In this document: positions 57,121 to 64,000 of the stretch, piece by piece
How positions within the stretch are numbered: the stretch's first letter is position 1
Layout: each line of letters opens with the position of its first letter
Source: Nostocales cyanobacterium LEGE 11386
Lineage (GTDB): Bacteria > Cyanobacteriota > Cyanobacteriia > Cyanobacteriales > Nostocaceae
Direction of reading: 5' to 3'
DNA length: 64,000 bases
Assembly (NCBI GenBank): GCA_015207155.1
Contig: JADEXK010000015.1
Location: forward strand, 1 to 64,000
Program-made: the position numbers and the translations under genes
Notes under the pieces: generated by a model
Database searches by the model: none
The model's input: the letters and a program-made list of their open reading frames with translations, nothing else
Told to the model about the DNA's origin: nothing

Positions 57121-57547
57121 AACAACCATCCTGATTTTTGGGCCAGTTTTTCCAGTGGCAAACCTATCTCCAATCTATACCAGAATTCAATTTTGACATC
57201 TTGGTAGGGGTAACAAGTCAAGAAGAATCAACATCCCCTGCGGGTAACGAGAGAACTCGCACAATAGCTTTACCCGCAGGTTTGACGCGTACGTAATTCA
57301 TAATATGTAAGTTGTAGTCAGGAAAAATATGTTTGGATAGTTATCTTTTGAGGATTTACGTAAAATACTTCTCTAACTCTCATTCCTCCGTGTTACGCCA
57401 TTTGCTACAACGCGGGGAACCCGCGCAACGCAATGGCTCCTCTGTGCCTCTGTGGTTTGATTCTTCCGTAACTTATGCGTAACTCCTACTTTTACTTGAC
57501 AATTTGAACATTTTCCATATCTGAAGTACACCTATCCCAGGAAGGTT
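57121..57547. other. 427-base divergent spacer with insertion-like element
   Basis: Contains element copy B at 57350-57488; the remaining DNA is promoter-like. TACACCTATCCCAGGAAGG just before 57548 supplies the ribosome site of the next gene. Confidence 0.5.
57350..57488. mobile_element. MITE-like element, copy B, with 5-bp target duplication
   Basis: Ends AGGATTTACGTAA (from 57351) and TTATGCGTAACTCCT (to 57487) are imperfect inverted repeats of the same type as copy A (50686-50799). CTTTT flanks both sides (57345-57349 and 57489-57493). The inner part differs from copy A (139 versus 114 bp) and contains an ACGCGGGG...CCCGCG palindrome. Confidence 0.7.
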
Positions 57548-58990
57548 ATGTTATTTGATAATTTTCGCCGCCAGTTGCGTAAAGAAGCGCAACTATGGCA
57601 AGATGAAGGGCTTATTGATAGCGGTTTATACCAACAACTAGCACAAAAGTATCAATTTAATAGTTTAGAAACCACGGCTCGCGATCGCTTTGTATTTATC
57701 TTGATCGCCGTCGGTGCGATATTATTAGGCTTGGGTGTAATTACCTTTGTGGCTGCCAACTGGCAAGCTTGGAGCCGAGAAGTCAAATTAACACTGCTGT
57801 TAAGTGTATTCCTAGTAACTAATATTACAGGTTTTAGCTTGTGGAAACCATCCATAAGTAATACATCCTCCAGAGACAGAAAACGCCGCCAACGGGTTCT
57901 GGGAGAAGGCTTATTACTACTAGGCGCGTTGACTATAGGGGCCAACATGGCGCTGTTGTCCCAGATGTTCCATATTGGCGGTTCCAGTTACCAACTATTT
58001 TTAGGCTGGGGTTTGGCTGTGTTATTCATGGCTTACAGTCTGCGCTTAACTTCCTTAAGTATTTTTTCCCTAATTTTGATAGTTATAGGGTATTTGGTGG
58101 GAGTGTTTGATTGGTACGTTCCCCGAAACGAGTGGACATGGGGACGACTAATCATAGAACATATGCCTGTAGTAATAACTGTCTTATTTATTCCTTTAGC
58201 TTACTGGTGTCGTTCCCTGGGAATTTTTAGAATTACCGCGATCGCCTTTGTGCTATCCTGGCAATTCCATCTCAGGTCATTGCAAGTTCTCTCCTACACC
58301 GATGCACCACCTTGGTTGGCGATGGCTGCCTTTGTTCTGCCACCAGCATTATTGTGGAGTTACGATGACCGACTATTTAGGCAAATCAATTCTAGAAAAT
58401 TTCAACCCTTTGCCCAGTCACTAGCCTTAACATATTTCAGCATCATCTTTTACATCTTATCCTTCCGGTGGTGGTGGGAAATGCGTAGAGTGGGTTACGA
58501 AACTGACCTAAGAAACACAACTCTAGCCAACTGGTCACCCTTAATAGATGTAATTATTTTCACAGTTTTAGCATTATGGCAATGGTGGCATTTACTACGC
58601 TCAACCCACAACCGCCAACACCAAGGAAGAGATATTAAGAATATAGTAATTGGCTGCTTGATTGTCATCACCGCCTCAGTCATCTTTGTACATCAAGCCA
58701 TCACCCCCATTCCTGTCATTGCCATCTTTGCTTTTAATGTCCTCTTGGCAGTCTTTGCGTGTGGACTCATTCGTGATGCACTGGAATTAGGACAAAGACG
58801 CGCCTTTTGGGGTGGCATAGTTTTACTGGCACTCCAAATCATCAGCCGGATGCTAGAGTACGATACCGCCTTACTATTCAAATCCCTAGTATTTATCTTG
58901 TGTGGTGTGACAGTCATTCTCGCCGGACTGTGGTTTGAACGCTATTTATCCACTCTCCCAGACGCATCATCTGAAACTCATCGCTCATAA
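57548..58990 (+). CDS. DUF2157 domain membrane protein
   Basis: A 480-residue protein. A cytoplasmic helix-rich N-terminus (LRKEAQLWQDEGLIDSGLYQ) is followed by about twelve to fourteen transmembrane helices (from ~48 to 475), the DUF2157 arrangement. Conserved VITFVAANWQAWSREVKLTL is present. No function is established. The gene is followed 35 bases later by a GDYXXLXY gene, a pairing known in other bacteria, so both probably act together in the membrane. AGGAAGG is the ribosome site. Confidence 0.85.
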   Translation: MLFDNFRRQLRKEAQLWQDEGLIDSGLYQQLAQKYQFNSLETTARDRFVFILIAVGAILLGLGVITFVAANWQAWSREVKLTLLLSVFLVTNITGFSLWKPSISNTSSRDRKRRQRVLGEGLLLLGALTIGANMALLSQMFHIGGSSYQLFLGWGLAVLFMAYSLRLTSLSIFSLILIVIGYLVGVFDWYVPRNEWTWGRLIIEHMPVVITVLFIPLAYWCRSLGIFRITAIAFVLSWQFHLRSLQVLSYTDAPPWLAMAAFVLPPALLWSYDDRLFRQINSRKFQPFAQSLALTYFSIIFYILSFRWWWEMRRVGYETDLRNTTLANWSPLIDVIIFTVLALWQWWHLLRSTHNRQHQGRDIKNIVIGCLIVITASVIFVHQAITPIPVIAIFAFNVLLAVFACGLIRDALELGQRRAFWGGIVLLALQIISRMLEYDTALLFKSLVFILCGVTVILAGLWFERYLSTLPDASSETHRS

Positions 58991-59025
58991 AACCTTTGCG
59001 TTTAATTTTCACTTAAGACATCAAT

Positions 59026-59679
59026 ATGGAAACCAACCCAGAAAAACCTGTATCCCTTTGGCGATTTCTAGTTCCTTTGCTAATTCAAGCAGGGTTTATT
59101 CTAGCAGTACCAGCCCAAGCAGTTTACACCCTGATGACAGGTAAAACAGCCGTCCTACAAACAGTACCTGTAGATCCTTATGATTTGCTGCGGGGTTACT
59201 CAGTCATCCTTAATTATGAAATTTCCCGTACCAGCAATTTAAGAAAACTTCCCGGCTGGACAGAATTAGTCAAACAATATCCGAGTCCCAACAAAGAATT
59301 TGACCCAGCGAATAATCAACAATACGCCTCTTTAGCACCCGGAACTAGCTTATACGTGATTCTAGAAGAGCAAAAATCTACTGGTGAGGTTCCCCAAGCT
59401 TGGAAACCTATGAGAGTAAGCGGCGAATTACCAACTTCCCTCAATGCTAATCAAATTGCCTTAAAAGGTTTCGTTAACGGCTATAACTCAATTTCCTATT
59501 GCTTGGAAACTTACTACATCCCAGAAGACCAACGTAACGAGATTAACAATGATATCTCAACAGCCCGACCCATTAAACCAGGACAACCGCAACCCATAGT
59601 AGTAGAAGTGAAAGTTAATCCTCAGGGTAACGCTGTACCTTTAAGTATGTGGGTACGCGATCGCCAATATAATTTTTAA
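59026..59679 (+). CDS. GDYXXLXY-type membrane-anchored protein
   Basis: A 217-residue protein with an N-terminal helix (FLVPLLIQAGFILAVPAQAV) and an extracytoplasmic domain. The name-giving motif appears as DPYDLLRGYSVILNY (~51-65), with D-P-Y replacing G-D-Y. A conserved C-terminal ETYYIPEDQRNEIN region follows. The role is unknown; coupling to the DUF2157 gene suggests a shared complex. Confidence 0.82.
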   Translation: METNPEKPVSLWRFLVPLLIQAGFILAVPAQAVYTLMTGKTAVLQTVPVDPYDLLRGYSVILNYEISRTSNLRKLPGWTELVKQYPSPNKEFDPANNQQYASLAPGTSLYVILEEQKSTGEVPQAWKPMRVSGELPTSLNANQIALKGFVNGYNSISYCLETYYIPEDQRNEINNDISTARPIKPGQPQPIVVEVKVNPQGNAVPLSMWVRDRQYNF

Positions 59680-59706
59680 GCTTTATGGGCATTTCGCGAG
59701 AGGCTC

Positions 59707-59774
59707 AGATCCCCGACTTCTACCCTCCGGGAAGCCACCCTACGGGTGTCTACAAGAAGTCGGGGATCTTTTTG
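59707..59774 (+). terminator. Composite hairpin terminator of the DUF2157 operon
   Basis: Outer arms AGATCCCCGACTTCT and AGAAGTCGGGGATCT match the repeat at 38522-38554; an inner CACCCTACGGGTG stem and five T directly after the right arm complete it. It appears to be a dispersed repeat used as a terminator. Confidence 0.65.
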
Positions 59775-59852
59775 GACGTGAAACTTGTGATAAACATTTG
59801 TCAGATGCTACCGTCTACAAATTGATATAGGAGTTAAAGGGTTTCTCTAACT

Positions 59853-61889
59853 ATGAAGCGTAGACACAAAGTAGCTTACAGCTTGACATCACTGATTATA
59901 TCTACTTACCTCGCACCTCAATCGGCTATTGTTGCTGCACCACCGAGAAACCCAGACAAAACCGTAAATTGTGAGATTTTAGTTGTGGGTGGTGGACTTT
60001 CAGGCGTCGCCACAGCTTACGAGGGGTTACTAGCAGGACGCAGAGTTTGCCTCACAGAAATTACCGATTGGTTGGGAGGACAAATTTCTTCTCAGGGGAC
60101 ATCTGCATTAGACGAACGACCTACCCAGCGCAGTCGGCAATTTTATTCTCGCGGCTACTTGGAATTGCGCAACCGTATTGAACGCAAGTACGGTAAACTT
60201 AACCCTGGAGACTGCTGGGTAAGTGACTCTTGTTTTCTTCCCCGTGATGCTCATACCGTGATGACTGAAATGCTCAAAGATGCTGAAAGAAGGGGCAGGG
60301 GTAAGCTAGAATGGTTCCCCAACACGGTAATTAAGGATTTAGAAATTACACCTTCTACAGTTGAGGGTGGTGGACAGTTAATTAATAGCGCTATCGCCAT
60401 TCAACATCAACCAGCCAAAGGCGCACCACCTCTTAACACTCTCACGTTATCTCAAACCATTGAAGATGCCTATCGCTACGAAAACTCATCTCGGTTTACT
60501 AAAAACATTATTCGCTTAGTTCCCCAGCAAAGCAAAGGCAATGCGCCTAAGTGGTACATTGTAGACGCCAGCGAAACCGGGGAAATTATCGCCTTAGCTG
60601 ATGTCCCTTACCGATTGGGTATTGATGCTCGTTCCTATCTCGAACCTTCTTCTTCTAGCGCCCAAAACGACCCTTATTGCACTCAAGGCTTTACCTACAC
60701 CTTTGCAATGGAGGCAACTAAGGAAGCGCAACCGCAGACAATGCCCCCATTCTATTTACAATACTCGCCATATTTCAGTTATGAATTACAGCGATTGGCT
60801 AATTTTGGCTTAGTTTTCACCTATCGCCGCATTTGGAGTCCGCAACAAGGGCAACCTGCAACCTTCGGCGGTGTGAGGTTTTCTGCGCCCACACCAGGGG
60901 ATATCTCCATGCAAAACTGGACTTGGGGCAACGATTACCGCCCTGGAACAGCCAAGGATAACTTGGTTTATACGCGCCAACAATTACAAGCGACTAAGCA
61001 GTTGCAACCTGGGGGCTGGATGGGGGGACTGCGAACAGAAACCCTCCGCAAAGGTGAGGAAAATGCACTGTCCTACTATTACTGGCTAGTAGCTGGGACT
61101 ACAGATTCCCAATTAGGGAAGGGTGTCAAGCAGCAACAAACAAATAACCGCTTTCTTTCGGGGTTAAATTCTCCCATGGGTACAGCGCATGGCTTATCGA
61201 AATATCCTTATATGCGCGAAGGACGGCGGATCATTGGCCGCCCTAGTTGGGGACAACCGGGAGGTTTTACCATTTGGGAAATTGATATTTCTCGCCGCAA
61301 CTATAACGATGAATATTACCGCAAGACGCTACCTGCTGCAATGTACCGCAGATTACAAGGGGCACTTGCAGGCTTAGAAGCAGTATCTGTAATTACGGGA
61401 CAAAAACCCCCTGAACAGGTAACGCGGCGGACTCGTTCTACCATCTTCCCCGATGCTGTGGGTATCGGTCACTACGCCATCGACTTTCATCCTTGCATGG
61501 AAAAAAGCCCCCCAGAAGCACCTGGTAATAGAGAACGTCCGGGAGAAAGACGTGGTGCTGGACAAGCTTATCCTTTCCAAATAGCTTTAAGGGCAATGAT
61601 TCCCCAAAAAATTGATAATTTAATCGTCGGAGGTAAAAGTATTGCCACCAGTCACATTGCTGCCGCCGCCTATCGGGTACACTCCTTTGAATGGTCTGCT
61701 GGTGCTGCTGCGGGGACTACTGCGGCTTTCTCCTTGAAAAATGGGGTTGCACCTTACCAATTAGTAGAAAATTTACCCAAACCAGCACCGCAACTACAAG
61801 CGCTCAAGCGTCTATTGGAGCAAAATGGCAATCCTACCGCTTTCCCTGATACTTCAATTTTCAACGAAAACTGGGATAATTGGCGTTAG
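59853..61889 (+). CDS. Secreted FAD-dependent oxidoreductase
   Basis: A 678-residue exported flavoprotein. A signal peptide (VAYSLTSLIISTYLAPQSAI) precedes the dinucleotide fold CEILVVGGGLSGVATAYEGL (~39-58) and a second FAD segment near the C-terminus (KIDNLIVGGKSIATSHIAAA, YRVHSFEWSAGAAAG). The family (FAD_oxidored type) has members linked to polysaccharide or xanthan-type catabolism, but the substrate is unclear here. The middle contains extra conserved tryptophan-rich segments (MQNWTWGNDYRPG). It is monocistronic. Confidence 0.85.
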   Translation: MKRRHKVAYSLTSLIISTYLAPQSAIVAAPPRNPDKTVNCEILVVGGGLSGVATAYEGLLAGRRVCLTEITDWLGGQISSQGTSALDERPTQRSRQFYSRGYLELRNRIERKYGKLNPGDCWVSDSCFLPRDAHTVMTEMLKDAERRGRGKLEWFPNTVIKDLEITPSTVEGGGQLINSAIAIQHQPAKGAPPLNTLTLSQTIEDAYRYENSSRFTKNIIRLVPQQSKGNAPKWYIVDASETGEIIALADVPYRLGIDARSYLEPSSSSAQNDPYCTQGFTYTFAMEATKEAQPQTMPPFYLQYSPYFSYELQRLANFGLVFTYRRIWSPQQGQPATFGGVRFSAPTPGDISMQNWTWGNDYRPGTAKDNLVYTRQQLQATKQLQPGGWMGGLRTETLRKGEENALSYYYWLVAGTTDSQLGKGVKQQQTNNRFLSGLNSPMGTAHGLSKYPYMREGRRIIGRPSWGQPGGFTIWEIDISRRNYNDEYYRKTLPAAMYRRLQGALAGLEAVSVITGQKPPEQVTRRTRSTIFPDAVGIGHYAIDFHPCMEKSPPEAPGNRERPGERRGAGQAYPFQIALRAMIPQKIDNLIVGGKSIATSHIAAAAYRVHSFEWSAGAAAGTTAAFSLKNGVAPYQLVENLPKPAPQLQALKRLLEQNGNPTAFPDTSIFNENWDNWR

Positions 61890-62216
61890 AGGCTAGAGAC
61901 GGTCTACTTCTTCTAAGATATCAGGTTGGGTTTCGTTCCATTGCTTTGCAACGCTGACGCGAACAACCCAACCGAATCAGATGATGTCCGCCAAATTATC
62001 CATAATCAGCCCTGTTGTAGTAGGGAGTGGAGTCCCAAAAGACAGGACTAAAGTCCTGACTACGAGCAAACATTTTTTATTTAGTTTGATTAACCGGACA
62101 CGATATCAAATACTGAGTTTTAGCTTTAAATGAACGGTATTGGTTTTTAAGCAGGTATTGAGCAAGGGAAGTTAAGCTCATTCATAATACAAGCAGGTGT
62201 TATTTTTCGTTTGGCT
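61890..62216. other. Spacer with three small repeats
   Basis: A hairpin GGTTGGGTT/AACCCAACC (61924-61932, 61965-61973), a GGACTAAAGTCC repeat at 62043-62054 shared with 32681-32692, and TTAACCGGACACGATATCA at 62092-62110 shared with 54692-54710. No gene is seen. Confidence 0.5.
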
Positions 62217-62996
62217 ATGTACTTAACTTGGTTTAGCGCTAATAGTTGGCTACTGGAAATTGGTAATCAACGGATATTACTTGACCCTTGGCTGGTTGGT
62301 TCTTTAGTTTTTGGCGACGCAGAATGGTTTTTCAAAGGCTTCCGGTCACAAGAACGTTCCATCCCAGAGAAGATTGATTTGATTTTGCTATCTCAGGGGT
62401 TACCAGACCATGCTCACAAACCAACATTAGAGCAGCTTGACCACCAAATTCAGGTTGTAGCTTCTCCCAAGGCGGCAACAGTAGTGCAAGAATTGGGTTA
62501 CACTTCTATCACATCTCTGGCTTTTGGTGAAACTTTTACTTTAAATAATCAGGTGGCAATCAAGGCTGTCCGTGGTTCTACAGTGGGATACAATCTTGTA
62601 GAAAATGGCTATTTAATTACAGAGTTGGCAAGTGGTTTAACGGTTTACTACGAACCTCACGGAAATCATTCCCCAGAAATTAAACAGTTTGCACCAGTTG
62701 ATGTGTTAATTGTGCCAATTATTGATCTGACACTGCCGATAGTGGGGCCGTTTATCAAAGGCAGAAATAAAGCTTTAGAAGTAGCACAGTGGTTACAACC
62801 CCAAGTAATGCTACCCACGACAGCCGGTGGAGATGTGGAGTTTGAAGGTTTGCTGGGCAAATTACAGAAAGCGGAAGGCACTCTTGAAGAATTCCGTTCG
62901 TTGCTTAAGCAGAATAATTTGGCGACGCAGGTAATTGAACCAACTCCAGGCGATCGCGTTGAATTACACTTGGAAAAGCGCGCATTAGCAATATGA
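62217..62996 (+). CDS. MBL-fold metal-dependent hydrolase family protein
   Basis: About 259 residues with the metallo-beta-lactamase fold of the beta-lactamase superfamily-2 branch. It starts TWFSANSWLLEIGNQRILLD and has the metal-ligand motif DHAHKP (LPDHAHKPTLEQL) with preceding DLILLSQG. Later ligand positions (EPHGNH, LPTTAGGD) are less canonical. The start is the ATG at 62217; a TTG at 62211 is the alternative. It overlaps the SDR gene by four bases (ATGA), so they are co-translated. Confidence 0.82.
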   Translation: MYLTWFSANSWLLEIGNQRILLDPWLVGSLVFGDAEWFFKGFRSQERSIPEKIDLILLSQGLPDHAHKPTLEQLDHQIQVVASPKAATVVQELGYTSITSLAFGETFTLNNQVAIKAVRGSTVGYNLVENGYLITELASGLTVYYEPHGNHSPEIKQFAPVDVLIVPIIDLTLPIVGPFIKGRNKALEVAQWLQPQVMLPTTAGGDVEFEGLLGKLQKAEGTLEEFRSLLKQNNLATQVIEPTPGDRVELHLEKRALAI

Positions 62997-63706
62997 ATTT
63001 ACAAAAGGTGGCAATTATCACAGCTGCCAGTCGGGGCATTGGGGCAGGTTGTGCGCGAGAGTTAGCAACACAAGGCTATAGAGTTGCACTGATTGCACGT
63101 TCTCCTGAAGTGATGGATTTAGCAGACGAGTTAAGTGGAATTGCTATTCAGGGATCAATGACAAGTTCTCATGATTTGGAGAATTTGGTTAAGACAACAC
63201 TGGAGAATTTTGGGCGGATCGATGCAGTGGTGAATAGTTTTGGCGATCCACCCCGTCCTGATTTACTTTCTATCTCTGATGCAATGTGGATGGAGAATTT
63301 TGAAATGTTATTTCTGAGTGTTGTTCGCATAGCAAGACTGGTCACAGAACCGATGCGGCAAGGTGGGGGTGGTGCGATCGTCAATATTTCTGCGTGTGAT
63401 TCCCATGAACCGGAGTTAGGAACTCCATTTAGTGGCACCCTGCGTGCGGCAATGGAAGGATTCACAAAATTATACGCCAAGCGTTACAGAGCAGATGGCA
63501 TTCGCATGAATTCAGTCGCTCCTTTTTTTGTGGCAGATAGGATGGAAGAGTTGACAGGATGGAATGTTCCTGATGATTTGATGTGGGGTCGCCCTGCAAC
63601 TTACGCTGAGTTAGCGAAAACAGTGGCTTTTCTGATTTCTGATGATGCCAAGTTTATTACAGGAACGACCCTCAAGGTTGATGAAGCTCGTTCCGCTACT
63701 ATTTAA
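62993..63706 (+). CDS. SDR-family oxidoreductase with altered catalytic residues
   Basis: A 237-residue Rossmann-fold short-chain dehydrogenase-like protein. The cofactor loop TAASRGIGAGCARE (10-23) and NSFGDPP strand are intact, and the Ser in IVNISA is present, but the YxxxK motif is replaced by FSGTL (Tyr to Phe, Lys to Leu). Standard SDR chemistry is therefore unlikely; a binding or regulatory role, or a changed mechanism, is possible. It is translationally coupled to the MBL-fold gene. Confidence 0.85.
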   Translation: MNLQKVAIITAASRGIGAGCARELATQGYRVALIARSPEVMDLADELSGIAIQGSMTSSHDLENLVKTTLENFGRIDAVVNSFGDPPRPDLLSISDAMWMENFEMLFLSVVRIARLVTEPMRQGGGGAIVNISACDSHEPELGTPFSGTLRAAMEGFTKLYAKRYRADGIRMNSVAPFFVADRMEELTGWNVPDDLMWGRPATYAELAKTVAFLISDDAKFITGTTLKVDEARSATI

Positions 63707-63732
63707 ATAGCGATCGCATGGCGATGAAATTA

Positions 63733-64000
63733 TCACTTTTCTATCACTCTGCTGAGATAGCAATGGCAATCTGGTTTATCAATTAATGACTCAACTAAAG
63801 CGTTTAGGGCTGTAGCCGCGAGTAAGCCGCCTCCTAATGTTCCTTCAACAGTGAGCCAAGGTATTTTTTGTTGCATTAATCTACGTTTAGCTGCGGGTGC
63901 ATGGCTAAAACCAATGGGTAAACCAATGACTAAAGCAGGCTGAATATTTTGCTGTTCAATGGCTGTACAAATTTCCAGTAATACTGAGGGCGCATAACCA
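63733..64000 (-). CDS. cobH: Precorrin-8X methylmutase (cobH/cbiC), C-terminal part
   Basis: The minus strand is open from the right edge to TGA at 63735-63733, 89 codons. It reads GYAPSVLLEICTAIEQQNIQ, VIGLPIGFSHAPAAKRRLMQ and VEGTLGGGLLAATALNALVE, the C-terminal motifs of CobH/CbiC, which rearranges precorrin-8X to hydrogenobyrinate (or the cobalt analogue) in B12 synthesis. The gene's 5' part lies outside the window. Its stop faces the SDR stop with 26 bases between. Confidence 0.85.
   Translation of the reverse strand, partial: GYAPSVLLEICTAIEQQNIQPALVIGLPIGFSHAPAAKRRLMQQKIPWLTVEGTLGGGLLAATALNALVESLIDKPDCHCYLSRVIEK

Overview
The window comes from a filamentous, heterocyst-group cyanobacterium (Nostoc/Anabaena/Calothrix type). 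The evidence is the C-terminal part of a photosystem II D1 protein at the left edge, a pixGHIJL phototaxis operon whose receptor has the four-GAF layout of Anabaena PixJ, menE for phylloquinone synthesis, PatA-type response-regulator architecture, and the HIP1 octamer GCGATCGC scattered through genes and spacers. It is chromosomal housekeeping DNA mixed with one accessory peptide-secretion locus and many small palindromic repeats. I found no rRNA, tRNA or CRISPR array.

Left third (1-21400): the end of psbA; a DUF5872/Rho_N-like protein; a membrane M50-like metalloprotease; a zinc-ribbon/FHA protein; pgl; rph; a small conserved protein; an adenylate kinase family protein; a P-loop protein related to cobalamin adenosyltransferases; dcd; and a heme catalase. 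A 1 kb spacer with two strong rightward terminators but no rightward gene follows. Next come a secreted and a membrane protein, a GPH-type symporter, a phosphoribosyltransferase, a small membrane-protein gene split by an in-frame stop, an AEC transporter, a VanY-like carboxypeptidase, a beta-propeller plus cytochrome P460 pair divergent from a TetR regulator, and an exbB-exbD pair.

Accessory centre (21437-33211): a LuxR-type regulator diverges from a run of five short genes with acidic leaders ending in Gly-Gly or a similar motif. A C39-peptidase ABC transporter and an HlyD adaptor follow. After these lie a kinase-like membrane protein, a LuxR-type response regulator, a CHASE2 histidine kinase and a 55-residue secreted peptide gene. 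No lanthionine synthetase, YcaO or radical-SAM enzyme is present, so the inferred product is a set of leader-processed, otherwise unmodified peptides. This is the best candidate in the window for an undescribed system.

Right half (33318-64000): PBP2; a polyamine-type ABC system (potA, potD, potB) interrupted by a reversed menE and lacking potC here; the pix operon on the minus strand; a nucleotidyltransferase-like protein; a [2Fe-2S] protein; a GntR regulator with a clear palindromic operator facing leuA; a long coiled-coil/TPR protein; a DUF2157/GDYXXLXY pair; a secreted FAD oxidoreductase; an MBL-fold/SDR pair; and the 3' end of a cobH-like gene cut by the right edge. The spacers hold insertion-like elements with terminal inverted repeats, three of which are bounded by exact 5- or 10-bp direct repeats.
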